DNA from: an uncultured Lachnospiraceae bacterium
Lineage (GTDB): Bacteria > Bacillota > Clostridia > Lachnospirales > Lachnospiraceae
NCBI GenBank assembly: GCA_910588125.1
Contig: CAJUPI010000005.1
Location: 51,747-115,746, forward strand
Reading direction: 5' to 3'
DNA: 64,000 nt
In this document: positions 1 to 7,884 of the stretch, one piece after another
Layout of the letters: each line of letters starts with the position of its first letter
Position numbering within the stretch: the stretch's first letter is position 1
Notes under the pieces: generated by a model
What the model was told of the DNA's origin: nothing
Databases searched by the model: none
Seen by the model: only the letters and a program-made list of their open reading frames with translations
Position numbers and translations under genes: made by a program

Positions 1-1175
1 ATTGCCCGTTTAGAATATCCCATTCCCTGAATCATAAACCGCACCACATTCACCAATACCAATGGAATATAAAAGACGGCATTCGTCAATAAATATTGCT
101 TCACCTGGCCCAGAATCTGTACCTGATCCGCATCCAAAAACAGCAAAGCAATCCGGTCTCCAAACCGGCACAGCACTGCCAGAGCCAGCAGGGAATAAAC
201 AATCCCCATCAAAACTGCCGCCTTCATGCCTTCCCCCAATCGCTCCAGACGTTTAGCGCCAATATTTTGTCCCCCGTAAGTAGCCATAGTGGAACCTAAT
301 GCATCAAACGGGCAGCAAAAAAACATGCTGATTTTTGTCGCTGCCGTCATCGCCGCCACCGCCAGCGATCCCAGGCCATTGACTGCCACCTGCAGCACCA
401 TACTGCCGATTGCCGTGATCGAGTACTGCAGCCCCATAGGAATCCCGATTCCACACAGAATCTTCATGATATTTCCGTTTGGCGCTGCCTCGTTCCTGGT
501 CATTCTCAGCACATCGAACCGCTTTGCCATAAACACCAGACAGGCAATGCCTGAAACTGCCTGCGAAATCACCGTTGCCCAAGCCGCCCCGGCCACTCCC
601 ATTTTCAATACTACAATCGTAAACAGGTCCAGTACTACATTCATCAGAGAAGACATCACCAAAAAATACAGGGGTGTACGGCTGTCTCCCAGAGAACGAA
701 TGATTCCCGATACCATATTATAGAGATATGTCGCCGGAATTCCCAAAAAAATCACGAAAATATAAGCATATGCGCCATCAATGATATCCGACGGCGTATT
801 CATCCACAGCAAAATCCGACGGCAAAGCAGGCAAACCACGGTTGTCATTACTGCCGCAAATCCCACCGCCAGCCAGGCTCCATTGGCAGCGAATCTTCGA
901 AGCTGCGTGAAATTCTTCTCTCCAAATTTCTGAGCTACCGGAATGGCAAAGCCATTACACACTCCCATACAGAACCCAATGATCATAAAATTAATCGACC
1001 CCGTAGAGCCCACGGATGCCAATGCCTCAACTCCCAGATAATTACCTACAATAATCGTGTCCACCATATTATAAAGCTGCTGAAATAAAAGTCCGAAAAC
1101 CATAGGCACAAAAAAGCCCAGAATCAGCTTTGCCGGAGACCCCGTCGTCATATCCTTTATTGCAGTATTTGTCAT
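1..1175 (-). CDS. MATE family efflux transporter, 3' end cut by window edge
   Basis: Predicted Na+- or H+-driven multidrug/metabolite exporter of the MATE family in the inner membrane. About 391 codons are visible. They read MTNTAIKDMTTGSPAKLI and then repeated hydrophobic helices, including the family-typical stretch QQLYNMVDTIIVGNYLG near residues 32-48. The family is usually about 450 residues, so roughly 60 C-terminal residues lie outside the window. The start ATG (1173-1175) follows a GAGAGGGA-like ribosome site. It points away from the substrate-binding protein gene that follows. It is one of three MATE genes in the first 8 kb. The substrate cannot be told from sequence. Confidence 0.9.
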   Translation of the reverse strand, partial: MTNTAIKDMTTGSPAKLILGFFVPMVFGLLFQQLYNMVDTIIVGNYLGVEALASVGSTGSINFMIIGFCMGVCNGFAIPVAQKFGEKNFTQLRRFAANGAWLAVGFAAVMTTVVCLLCRRILLWMNTPSDIIDGAYAYIFVIFLGIPATYLYNMVSGIIRSLGDSRTPLYFLVMSSLMNVVLDLFTIVVLKMGVAGAAWATVISQAVSGIACLVFMAKRFDVLRMTRNEAAPNGNIMKILCGIGIPMGLQYSITAIGSMVLQVAVNGLGSLAVAAMTAATKISMFFCCPFDALGSTMATYGGQNIGAKRLERLGEGMKAAVLMGIVYSLLALAVLCRFGDRIALLFLDADQVQILGQVKQYLLTNAVFYIPLVLVNVVRFMIQGMGYSKRA

Positions 1176-1439
1176 ATTTATCCCTCTCTGTTCCTGGAGT
1201 AATCAAAGCGCATCTTCGATTCACACCCACAAATTTCAGTAACCTAATTTACTCCATCCATCAGAAAAAAGCAATCGACTAAATGACTAATTTTTCATTT
1301 GCCTTTCCATAAATACTGGTCGTTTTTTTATGAGCATTATGCAGCACAGGCTCTGGCAGCGAAAACCTGGTTCCACAGAGACATTTCCCCTCCTTCAGGC
1401 ATATCATGTAGTATTAATGCATGTTATCCAGGAGGAATT

Positions 1440-2453
1440 ATGAAAAAAAGAACGATACAAAAACTGGCCGCCCTGCCTCTTATTACAGCCCTGCTTGCAG
1501 CTTCCCTCACCGCCTGCCAGTCCAAAGCTTCCAGCACCAATTTAACCCCCGTCACTTTAAATGAAGTGGCTCATTCCATTTTTTATGCTCCTCAATATGT
1601 GGCAATTGAGTTGGGGTATTTTGAAGAAGAAGGCATCGATCTCACGCTGGTCAATGGCGCCGGAGCCGATAAGGTTATGACTGCCCTTGTCAGCGGTGAT
1701 GCCGATATCGGCTTCATGGGTTCGGAAGCCAGTATCTATACCTATGCCGGCGGCGCCGAGGACTATGCTGTCAACTTTGCACAGCTCACCCAACGGGCCG
1801 GTAACTTTTTAGTAAGCCGTGAACCAGACGGCAATTTTAGCTGGGATAAGTTAAAAGGAACAAAAGTTTTAGGCGGCAGAGCCGGCGGTATGCCTCAGAT
1901 GGTTTTCGAGTATATCTTAAAGAAAAACGGCATCGATCCCAAGCTGGATCTGACTATTGACCAAAGCATCAGCTTCGGCCTCACCGCAGCTGCCTTTACC
2001 AGTGATGATTCGGATTATACCGTTGAATTTGAACCCTTCGCAACCGGGCTTGAATTAGAAGGCAGCGGTTATGTCGTCGCTTCCCTTGGCACAGACTCCG
2101 GCTACGTCCCCTACACTGCCTACAGCGCTAAAAAAAGCTATCTCTCCGCTCACCCGGAGGTTATCCAGAAATTCACCAATGCGATTCAGAAGGGCCTTTC
2201 CTATGTCAATTCTCATTCTTCCGAGGAAATCGCCAAAGTTATCCAACCCCAGTTTAAAGAAACTCCCCTGGGAAATATCGCTGCCATTGTTGAACGCTAT
2301 AAATCCCAGGATACCTGGAAAGAAGATACGATCTTTGAACAAGAAAGCTTTGATTTATTACAGAATATTCTTGAAGAGGCCGGCGAACTTCCCAAACGTG
2401 TGCCGTATAAGGATCTGGTCACGACAGAATTTGCTGAAAAAGCAAAAAAATAG
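1440..2453 (+). CDS. ABC transporter substrate-binding lipoprotein (NMT1/SsuA/ThiY-like)
   Basis: Extracytoplasmic solute-binding protein, 337 aa, of the nitrate/sulfonate/pyrimidine-precursor group. The N-terminus has a lipoprotein signal with lipobox LTAC and a lipidated Cys at residue 26. The body shows the family pattern FYAPQYVAIELGYFEEEGI followed by a G-A-D segment (residues ~75-85). The reading frame is open further upstream, but the ATG at 1440 is chosen because AGGAGG sits just before it and the signal peptide starts there. No permease or ATPase gene lies nearby, so it is an orphan component here and must work with transporter parts encoded elsewhere. Ligand unknown. Confidence 0.88.
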   Translation: MKKRTIQKLAALPLITALLAASLTACQSKASSTNLTPVTLNEVAHSIFYAPQYVAIELGYFEEEGIDLTLVNGAGADKVMTALVSGDADIGFMGSEASIYTYAGGAEDYAVNFAQLTQRAGNFLVSREPDGNFSWDKLKGTKVLGGRAGGMPQMVFEYILKKNGIDPKLDLTIDQSISFGLTAAAFTSDDSDYTVEFEPFATGLELEGSGYVVASLGTDSGYVPYTAYSAKKSYLSAHPEVIQKFTNAIQKGLSYVNSHSSEEIAKVIQPQFKETPLGNIAAIVERYKSQDTWKEDTIFEQESFDLLQNILEEAGELPKRVPYKDLVTTEFAEKAKK

Positions 2454-2482
2454 GCAGGCTTAGCCTGATAAGATGCAAAAAG

Positions 2483-2548
2483 GCTGCCACATATTCCACT
2501 GCAAACCAAAATCAAGTTTCTTTGGCAACACAATGGAGATGTGGCAGC
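2483..2548. terminator. Hairpin between convergent genes, likely bidirectional terminator
   Basis: Inverted arms GCTGCCACAT (2483-2492) and ATGTGGCAGC (2539-2548) are separated by about 46 bases that can themselves pair in part. The hairpin lies between the 3' ends of the substrate-binding protein gene and the threonine aldolase gene. The right side is followed by an AT-rich stretch. A terminator role is inferred from position and shape only. Confidence 0.5.
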
Positions 2549-2556
2549 AAGATTTA

Positions 2557-3609
2557 TTATAACACCCGCAAAAATTGAATCAATTCCTTCACATCCGCTT
2601 CCCTAGTCGCCCAGCTGGTAGCCAACCGGATAACCGTGCGGCTTTCATCATATTTTTCCCAAAATCCAAATTCGACCCTCTCCGCCAGCTTTGCCAGCCT
2701 GCAATTATCCACGACACAGAATACCTGATTGGTAGGATTCTCAAAATAAAGCTGATAGCCGCATTGCTTCCATGCTTCCCTGATTTCACCAGCAAGGGCA
2801 ATTGCCGATTCACCAATATGCTCGTACAAATCATCGGTAAACAGTTCTTCAAATTGTAAGCCCAGCAGCCTTCCCTTGGCCATCAATGCACCATGCTGCT
2901 TGATGATCGTGAAAAATCCGGGAATCCTGCCTTTCTGAGGGATTACTACTGCCTCTCCGAATAACGCGCCACATTTCGTACCGCCAATATAAAACACATC
3001 ACATAATCGGGCAATATCCTTTAACGTTACATCATTTTCCGGACAGGCCAGCCCATAAGCCAGCCTTGCCCCGTCCAGATACAGGGGAATTCTGTTTTTC
3101 CGGCATACCTGGCTGATCTCCTGCAATTCCTGTAATGTATACAAAGTACCGTATTCCGTGGGCTGTGACAAGTAAACCATACCTGGCATTACCGTATGCT
3201 CATGGTTGCAATCATCCTGATATTCTTTCAGCATCCACTCTATCTGCCTGGCCGAAATTTTTCCCAGTGTATGCGGCAAAACCAGTACTTTATGTCCACT
3301 GGCTTCAATCGCCCCTGCTTCGTGCAGGCTGATATGCCCGGTATCCGGGGCGATTACTCCCTGATAGCTCGGCAGCAAAGCGTCGATTACTGTAGCATTT
3401 GTCTGTGTTCCCCCTGTCAGGAAGTGAATCTCAGCATCCGGACAGCCACAGGCTTTTCGAATTCGCTCTCTCGCCGATTCTGAAAACTCATCGCTGCCAT
3501 ACCCTGCCGATTTCACCAAATTCGTATCTACCAGCCTTTTTATAATATTAGGATGCGCACCCTCCATATAATCGCTGGCAAACGAAAACTTCCTGTTTGT
3601 ATTATCCAT
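2557..3609 (-). CDS. ltaE: Low-specificity L-threonine aldolase (beta-eliminating lyase family)
   Basis: PLP-dependent cleavage of L-threonine/allo-threonine to glycine and acetaldehyde; cytoplasmic. The 350-aa length fits the family. Visible features are the N-terminal FASDYMEGAHP segment, the substrate-site FLTGGTQTN (residues ~63-71), LYLDGARLAYG (~176-186) and the PLP-lysine motif YIGGTKCGA with Lys at about 212. It starts 2 bases after the stop of the upstream MATE gene, and its AAAGGAG site lies inside the end of that gene. The two are therefore probably co-transcribed and translationally coupled. Related branches include phenylserine aldolases; exact substrate preference is not certain. 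Confidence 0.88.
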   Translation of the reverse strand: MDNTNRKFSFASDYMEGAHPNIIKRLVDTNLVKSAGYGSDEFSESARERIRKACGCPDAEIHFLTGGTQTNATVIDALLPSYQGVIAPDTGHISLHEAGAIEASGHKVLVLPHTLGKISARQIEWMLKEYQDDCNHEHTVMPGMVYLSQPTEYGTLYTLQELQEISQVCRKNRIPLYLDGARLAYGLACPENDVTLKDIARLCDVFYIGGTKCGALFGEAVVIPQKGRIPGFFTIIKQHGALMAKGRLLGLQFEELFTDDLYEHIGESAIALAGEIREAWKQCGYQLYFENPTNQVFCVVDNCRLAKLAERVEFGFWEKYDESRTVIRLATSWATREADVKELIQFLRVL

Positions 3610-3611
3610 AT

Positions 3612-4994
3612 CTATAACCGCTCTCCTTTCTGTAACTTACTGAAAATTCGCCCCAACATAATCACTGCTGCCACTGCCAGCACAAACTCCGCCGTAAATT
3701 GGGCATAAGCCAGTCCATAAAGAGGAAACAGAAAATTCAACACATATAATGCCGGGATCTCCAAAGCAATTTTTCTTAACAAAGCAAACATCAACGCTGC
3801 TTTCCCCAGCCCGATTGCCTGAAACACACCTACTGCCAAAAAATCAATACAAATAAAAGGAATTCCCAGGCAGAACCCTCTCAAAAATCTGGTTCCATAA
3901 GCAATGATCGCCTCGTTCTTCATAAACGCCCCGACCAGTGCTCCCGCCCCAAAATAATAAAACAGACTGACTACGACCAGAGAAGGAACCATAAGCTTCA
4001 CCACAAAGAAAATACTCTCTTTCATCCGCCTAATATTCCCGCTGGCATAATTATAGCTGATCAATGGCATAATTCCCTGAGAAAATCCCAATGCCACCTG
4101 CATCGGCACCATGTTGATCTTTTGGGTGATTCCCATGGCCGCCACCGCGTCGGCACCATAGGAAGAGGTAAAGTTGTTGAGGATAGTCATTCCTGTCACA
4201 TTCAGGAGATTCTGAATTGACGCCGGAATCCCCACCCCGCAAATTCCCAAAATAATCGCCATTTGAAAACTGAATTTATGCGGCAACACACAGACAAAGG
4301 TGGTCTTCCGCTTCGCATACAATAAAACAAAAAAATACAGACAAGCCACGCAATTAGACAAAAAGGTAGCTAATCCCGCGCCGGCTGCTCCCATATTCAA
4401 TCCCTGCGGCAGGATAAAAATCGGATCCAGAATAATGTTCAGAATGCAGCCACTCATAGTCCCCACACTGGCATGCAGAGAAGCCCCTTCCGATCGCACC
4501 ATATATGCCAGGACCACATTAAGAATAGCAGGAGCCGCCCCACATATCACCGTCCAATGGAGATATTCTCCTGTTGCCACGATAGTATTTCCGTCTGCTC
4601 CCAAAAGCATCAGCAAAGGCTGGCGAAATACCAGGCACAAAAAAGAAAATAAAATACCGCTAAAAAGGGCACAATAAAAGCCAAAGGCAGAGCTTCGGCG
4701 AACTGTTTCATAATCCTTTCTTCCCAGGGCGCGGCTCATCATGCTGGAAGTGCCCACACCGAATAAATTATTAACCGCATTAAAGGCTAAAAGCACCGGC
4801 GATGCCAAGGCAACTGCCGCATTCTGTATCGGATCGTTGATCATCCCTACAAAATATGTGTCTGCCATATTATAGATCACCATTACCAGAGAGCTCAAGA
4901 TCGTGGGGATCGCCAGCTTTGCCACTGCCCGAGGAATCGGAATCCTTTCAAACAAATCAACTTTTTCGTTTTGTTCCTGCCCGTTTTTTTCCAT
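3612..4994 (-). CDS. MATE family efflux transporter
   Basis: Inner-membrane MATE exporter, 460 aa, normal family length. Typical segments are IPTILSSLVMVIYNMADTYF near residues 30-50 and a second copy of the helical bundle after about residue 240. The frame is open back to 5201, but the ATG at 4994 has a well-placed AGGAGG and begins with a short polar leader, which matches related proteins. It is followed 2 bases later by the threonine aldolase gene. That layout suggests an operon in which the exporter may move an amino-acid-derived compound; this is inference. The gene is preceded by a 166-base gap containing small hairpins. Confidence 0.9.
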   Translation of the reverse strand: MEKNGQEQNEKVDLFERIPIPRAVAKLAIPTILSSLVMVIYNMADTYFVGMINDPIQNAAVALASPVLLAFNAVNNLFGVGTSSMMSRALGRKDYETVRRSSAFGFYCALFSGILFSFLCLVFRQPLLMLLGADGNTIVATGEYLHWTVICGAAPAILNVVLAYMVRSEGASLHASVGTMSGCILNIILDPIFILPQGLNMGAAGAGLATFLSNCVACLYFFVLLYAKRKTTFVCVLPHKFSFQMAIILGICGVGIPASIQNLLNVTGMTILNNFTSSYGADAVAAMGITQKINMVPMQVALGFSQGIMPLISYNYASGNIRRMKESIFFVVKLMVPSLVVVSLFYYFGAGALVGAFMKNEAIIAYGTRFLRGFCLGIPFICIDFLAVGVFQAIGLGKAALMFALLRKIALEIPALYVLNFLFPLYGLAYAQFTAEFVLAVAAVIMLGRIFSKLQKGERL

Positions 4995-5160
4995 AGCAAA
5001 ACCTCCTGACTTCCTATAATATAACTTATCGGAACACGCTTCTGTTCCGAATAAAAGGCGCGTTCTTTGCGCCGTAAATCTAATTACAAGGTCTGCGAGG
5101 CGGTTCCTGTAATATAAAGACCATTCTATCATGTTCCCCAATAGAAGACAAGATTTTCTC

Positions 5161-5952
5161 TCAAACCAGTCCCAGCTTTTGCATCGCCCAGGCAATCCCA
5201 TCGTCCTCCACAGTCTTTGTCACGAAAGTGGCAAATGGCTCTAGCACCTTATCGTGACAGCCCATCAGGACAGCATTTTTTGCATACTCAAACATTGCCA
5301 AATCATTGCTGCTGTCGCCAAATACATAAGCATTCCCTTTTTCAATTCCGTAGTGCTTTAACACCCAGGCAATCGCTGTCGCCTTGGTAAAACCTGCCGG
5401 AACACATTCATAAAAATCATTTCCCCTGTCTATCACATCAATATCCGGTGACAAAAATCGAAAGAATCCGTCCCTGTCACTGTTGTTATCTGCAAAAACA
5501 CAGAATTTATCAAATTCCAGAGTTTCATCCTCCCAGAGTTCATCTGACAAAACACTCCTTCCCATCACCCCGTCCCGTAACTGGTTCATGGCGGTTATCC
5601 AGGAACGCTCCTTGCGTACAACCAGACGCTCTGTGCTTTCCAGGATTCCATCAAAGCCATATCCCACCATCGCTTTGCGGATTTGCAACCCCCGCTCCCG
5701 CCCGATTCTGTTTTGAAAAATCACCACGCCATGTTCCACCACACAAGTACCACAGCCACACAAAAGGCCGTCACATTCCACCATTGCTTCGATATCACCC
5801 AAAAACGCATACGTCCGCCCTGAATTAATAAATACCAGATTTCCGGCTCTTCGGGAAGCTGCCAGAGCCTCCAGGGCGCTATCCGGAATCTTGTGAGTGA
5901 TTTCACTCAGCAAAGTTCCGTCCACATCAAAAAACAATGCTTTTCTTTCCAT
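5161..5952 (-). CDS. HAD-superfamily Cof-type phosphatase
   Basis: Cytoplasmic HAD hydrolase of the Cof/YbiV type, 263 aa, acting on a small phosphorylated metabolite. Motif I is FFDVDGTLL (nucleophile Asp9, Asp11), motif II the Ser of FINSGRT, motif III a Lys in the FTKATA region, and motif IV FGDSSNDLAMF. The C2-type cap lies between motifs II and III, as expected. The start ATG at 5952 follows GAGAGGGA. The gene precedes the MATE/threonine aldolase pair on the same strand with a 166-base gap. Substrate cannot be predicted; sugar phosphates and PLP are common for the group. Confidence 0.85.
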   Translation of the reverse strand: MERKALFFDVDGTLLSEITHKIPDSALEALAASRRAGNLVFINSGRTYAFLGDIEAMVECDGLLCGCGTCVVEHGVVIFQNRIGRERGLQIRKAMVGYGFDGILESTERLVVRKERSWITAMNQLRDGVMGRSVLSDELWEDETLEFDKFCVFADNNSDRDGFFRFLSPDIDVIDRGNDFYECVPAGFTKATAIAWVLKHYGIEKGNAYVFGDSSNDLAMFEYAKNAVLMGCHDKVLEPFATFVTKTVEDDGIAWAMQKLGLV

Positions 5953-6054
5953 ATCTGTTCCCTCTCATCTTTTCATTTACAGAGGGTATTTTATCCCATA
6001 AGTTTCTTTTACGCAAGAGGATCCCGCAATCATAATTTATTCATCATAATTCAG

Positions 6055-6083
6055 TTGACACCATTCTCTGGTTGTGCTAAACT
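6055..6083 (+). promoter_or_regulatory. Sigma-A type promoter for a short leader or small RNA
   Basis: TTGACA (6055-6060), 17-base spacer and TAAACT (6078-6083) give a near-consensus vegetative promoter reading rightward. It is followed within about 50 bases by a terminator-like hairpin, and the next gene on this strand starts at 6565. The spacing and both hexamers are seen directly; activity is inferred. Confidence 0.6.
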
Positions 6084-6089
6084 AAATTC

Positions 6090-6190
6090 CAGATTTTACC
6101 GGCTGTTTCTTGCCACCGGGTAAGGAATAAAGCGTCAGGCTTTCTATCATTAGGTCGCAGAAGATAGAAAGCCCGACGCTTATTATTTTG
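6090..6190 (+). ncRNA. Structured leader / small RNA candidate upstream of MATE gene
   Basis: This is the predicted transcript from the promoter at 6055-6083. Its first half can fold into a closed stem: ATTCC pairs with GGAAT, enclosing TTACC paired with GGTAA. The second half is a 19-bp hairpin (6130-6148 with 6163-6181, one mismatch) ending in TATTATTTTG, a good intrinsic terminator. It was probably the attenuated 5' leader of the MATE gene at 6565 before a repeat inserted at 6222 (see findings). I do not recognise it as a known riboswitch class. A free small RNA is the alternative. Confidence 0.4.
6130..6190. terminator. Strong hairpin terminator in leader
   Basis: Arms 6130-6148 and 6163-6181 pair over 19 bp with one mismatch (AAGCGTC...GACGCTT at the base), with a 14-base loop. 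The right side continues into TATTATTTTG. On the left the arm is preceded by AATA, so weak termination on the other strand is possible. Confidence 0.7.
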
Positions 6191-6221
6191 TAGCAGTCCC
6201 GTTAAATCACAATGCCTGTAC

Positions 6222-6531
6222 CAATGTCATTAAGTTTAGCTCTGAAAATACTCAGCCATGGAACAAGGAGCGGGAAGCGGCGGGAAAGGGTCTGATGGTT
6301 TTGACTTTGCAGGGATTTAGAAGTCCTTAAATCCCTGAGTTTTGCCTGGAAACGAAAATCCACTCTGTCTGAGCGAAGCGAGTTTGGGGATTTTCGTTTC
6401 GTTTTTCGCAAAAATCAGAGATTTTAGGAATTCTTGATCCTGAAACCAGAAAAAGAGGCAGATCCTTTCCGGCCGCTTCCCGCTCCTTTTTCCACGACAT
6501 ACCTTCTGAGAAAATTAACTAAATGACATTG
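6222..6531. repeat. Family 1 palindromic repeat, full copy with 9-bp target duplication
   Basis: Full 310-bp element with inverted ends CAATGTCATT...AATGACATTG. Inward are long imperfect arms (GGAGCGGGAAGCGG on one side, its complement on the other), side hairpins such as CAGGGATTTA...TAAATCCCTG, and an apical hairpin around GAGCGAAGCGAG. It is flanked on both sides by TGCCTGTAC (6213-6221 and 6532-6540), the signature of insertion by a transposase. It carries no transposase gene. Its right end lies 33 bases before the start codon of the MATE gene at 6565. Confidence 0.85.
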
Positions 6532-6564
6532 TGCCTGTACAATTATCTTTTCGGAGGAACCCTT

Positions 6565-7884
6565 ATGCATGCACAATCCTGTCTCAAGGAATTCTTAAAA
6601 TATACTGTCTTAAATATCACCGGAATGATCGGCCTTTCCTGCTACATTTTAGCAGACACCTTTTTTGTCTCCCAAGGTCTCGGGACTGCGGGCCTGGCAG
6701 CCCTGAACCTGGCTATTCCTATTTTTAGCTTCATCCATGGCTGCGGGCTGATGTTAGGAATGGGGGGTGCCACCTGGTATTCCATCTTTCGCGCGCAAAA
6801 ATCCCAGGATAAATGCGATCAAATCTTTACCCACATGCTTTTGACTACTCTGGCAGCTGCCGGATTGTTTGTTTTTGCCGGACTGTTTTTGTCTGCCACT
6901 CTGACGCGGCTTTTGGGCGCCGATGCGGAAACCATGAGCATGACCCACACTTACTTACAGGTGCTTTTACTGTTTTCCCCGGCTTTTATGCTAAATGATC
7001 TTTTGACCTGTTTTGTCAGAAATGACGGCAATCCTCGTCTGTCCATGTTGTCCATGCTACTGGGAAGCTTATCCAACATCGTCCTGGATTACCTTTTTAT
7101 CTTTCCTTTACATATGGGAATTCTCGGTGCTGTACTGGCCACTGGCGCCGCCCCTCTCACCGGCATCTCCATCCTGTCCATACATTGGATAAAAAAACAG
7201 AATGGTTTTCATATTCGAAAAGGGCGGTTTCATATGAAAATCATCCTGTCTGGCTTTAAGCTTGGCTTTTCCTCCTTAATTACGGAGATATCTTCCGGAT
7301 TCGTAATTATTGTTTTTAATGCAATCATACTGGGGCTGACCGGCAATATCGGGGTGGCTGCTTATGGGGTAATCGCCAATCTTTCTCTGGTAGTCGTCGC
7401 TATCTATACCGGAGTCGCTCAGGGAATGCAGCCCCTGGCTAGTCAGGCATATGGAAGAGGTGACAAAAAATATCTCTGCCGTCTTCTTCAATATGGTCTG
7501 ATCAGTGTGCTGTCTCTTTCTGTTGTCATATACATAACGCTTTTTTCCTTTGCCACCCCTGTTGTTCATGTCTTTAACAGTGAAGGAAATGCTCTGCTGC
7601 AGCAAATCGCCATACCTGGCCTGAAGCTGTATTTTACGGCCATCCCATTTGCCGGGATCAACATTGTACTCACCCTCTTTTTTACCTCCACAGACCGGGC
7701 TTTGCCGGCACAATTAATCTCCATTGCCCGCGGCTTTGCCCTGATTATCCCGGCCGCAGTCATATTGTCTGCCATAGCTGGAATGACCGGTGTATGGCTG
7801 GCGTTTCTTCTGGCAGAAAGTGTCGTATTCGTCTTGGGCGTCATATGTCTGATTGTCAATCGAAAAATAATTACGGAGTGCTGA
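6565..7884 (+). CDS. MATE family efflux transporter
   Basis: Inner-membrane MATE exporter, 439 aa. The sequence shows 12 hydrophobic segments with ITGMIGLSCYILADTFFVSQ near the N-terminus and a second half starting around residue 225. The ATG at 6565 is preferred over an upstream in-frame ATG at 6523, because that ATG lies inside the mobile repeat and GGAGG is placed 7 bases before 6565. The repeat insertion at 6222-6531 separates this gene from its probable original promoter and leader. Its 3' end overlaps the convergent D,D-carboxypeptidase gene by 14 bases. Substrate unknown. Confidence 0.9.
   Translation: MHAQSCLKEFLKYTVLNITGMIGLSCYILADTFFVSQGLGTAGLAALNLAIPIFSFIHGCGLMLGMGGATWYSIFRAQKSQDKCDQIFTHMLLTTLAAAGLFVFAGLFLSATLTRLLGADAETMSMTHTYLQVLLLFSPAFMLNDLLTCFVRNDGNPRLSMLSMLLGSLSNIVLDYLFIFPLHMGILGAVLATGAAPLTGISILSIHWIKKQNGFHIRKGRFHMKIILSGFKLGFSSLITEISSGFVIIVFNAIILGLTGNIGVAAYGVIANLSLVVVAIYTGVAQGMQPLASQAYGRGDKKYLCRLLQYGLISVLSLSVVIYITLFSFATPVVHVFNSEGNALLQQIAIPGLKLYFTAIPFAGINIVLTLFFTSTDRALPAQLISIARGFALIIPAAVILSAIAGMTGVWLAFLLAESVVFVLGVICLIVNRKIITEC

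Noticed and set aside
1299..1439. A 47-residue N-terminal extension of the substrate-binding protein.
   Set aside because: The lipoprotein signal peptide begins at 1440, right after AGGAGG. The extension has no ribosome site and would bury the signal.
6202..6411. A 69-aa open frame, with a close relative at 34858-35100, suggesting a small conserved protein.
   Set aside because: Both lie wholly in family 1 repeats, which are in opposite orientation. The likeness comes from the repeat. No ribosome site is seen, and the frame is not kept in other copies.
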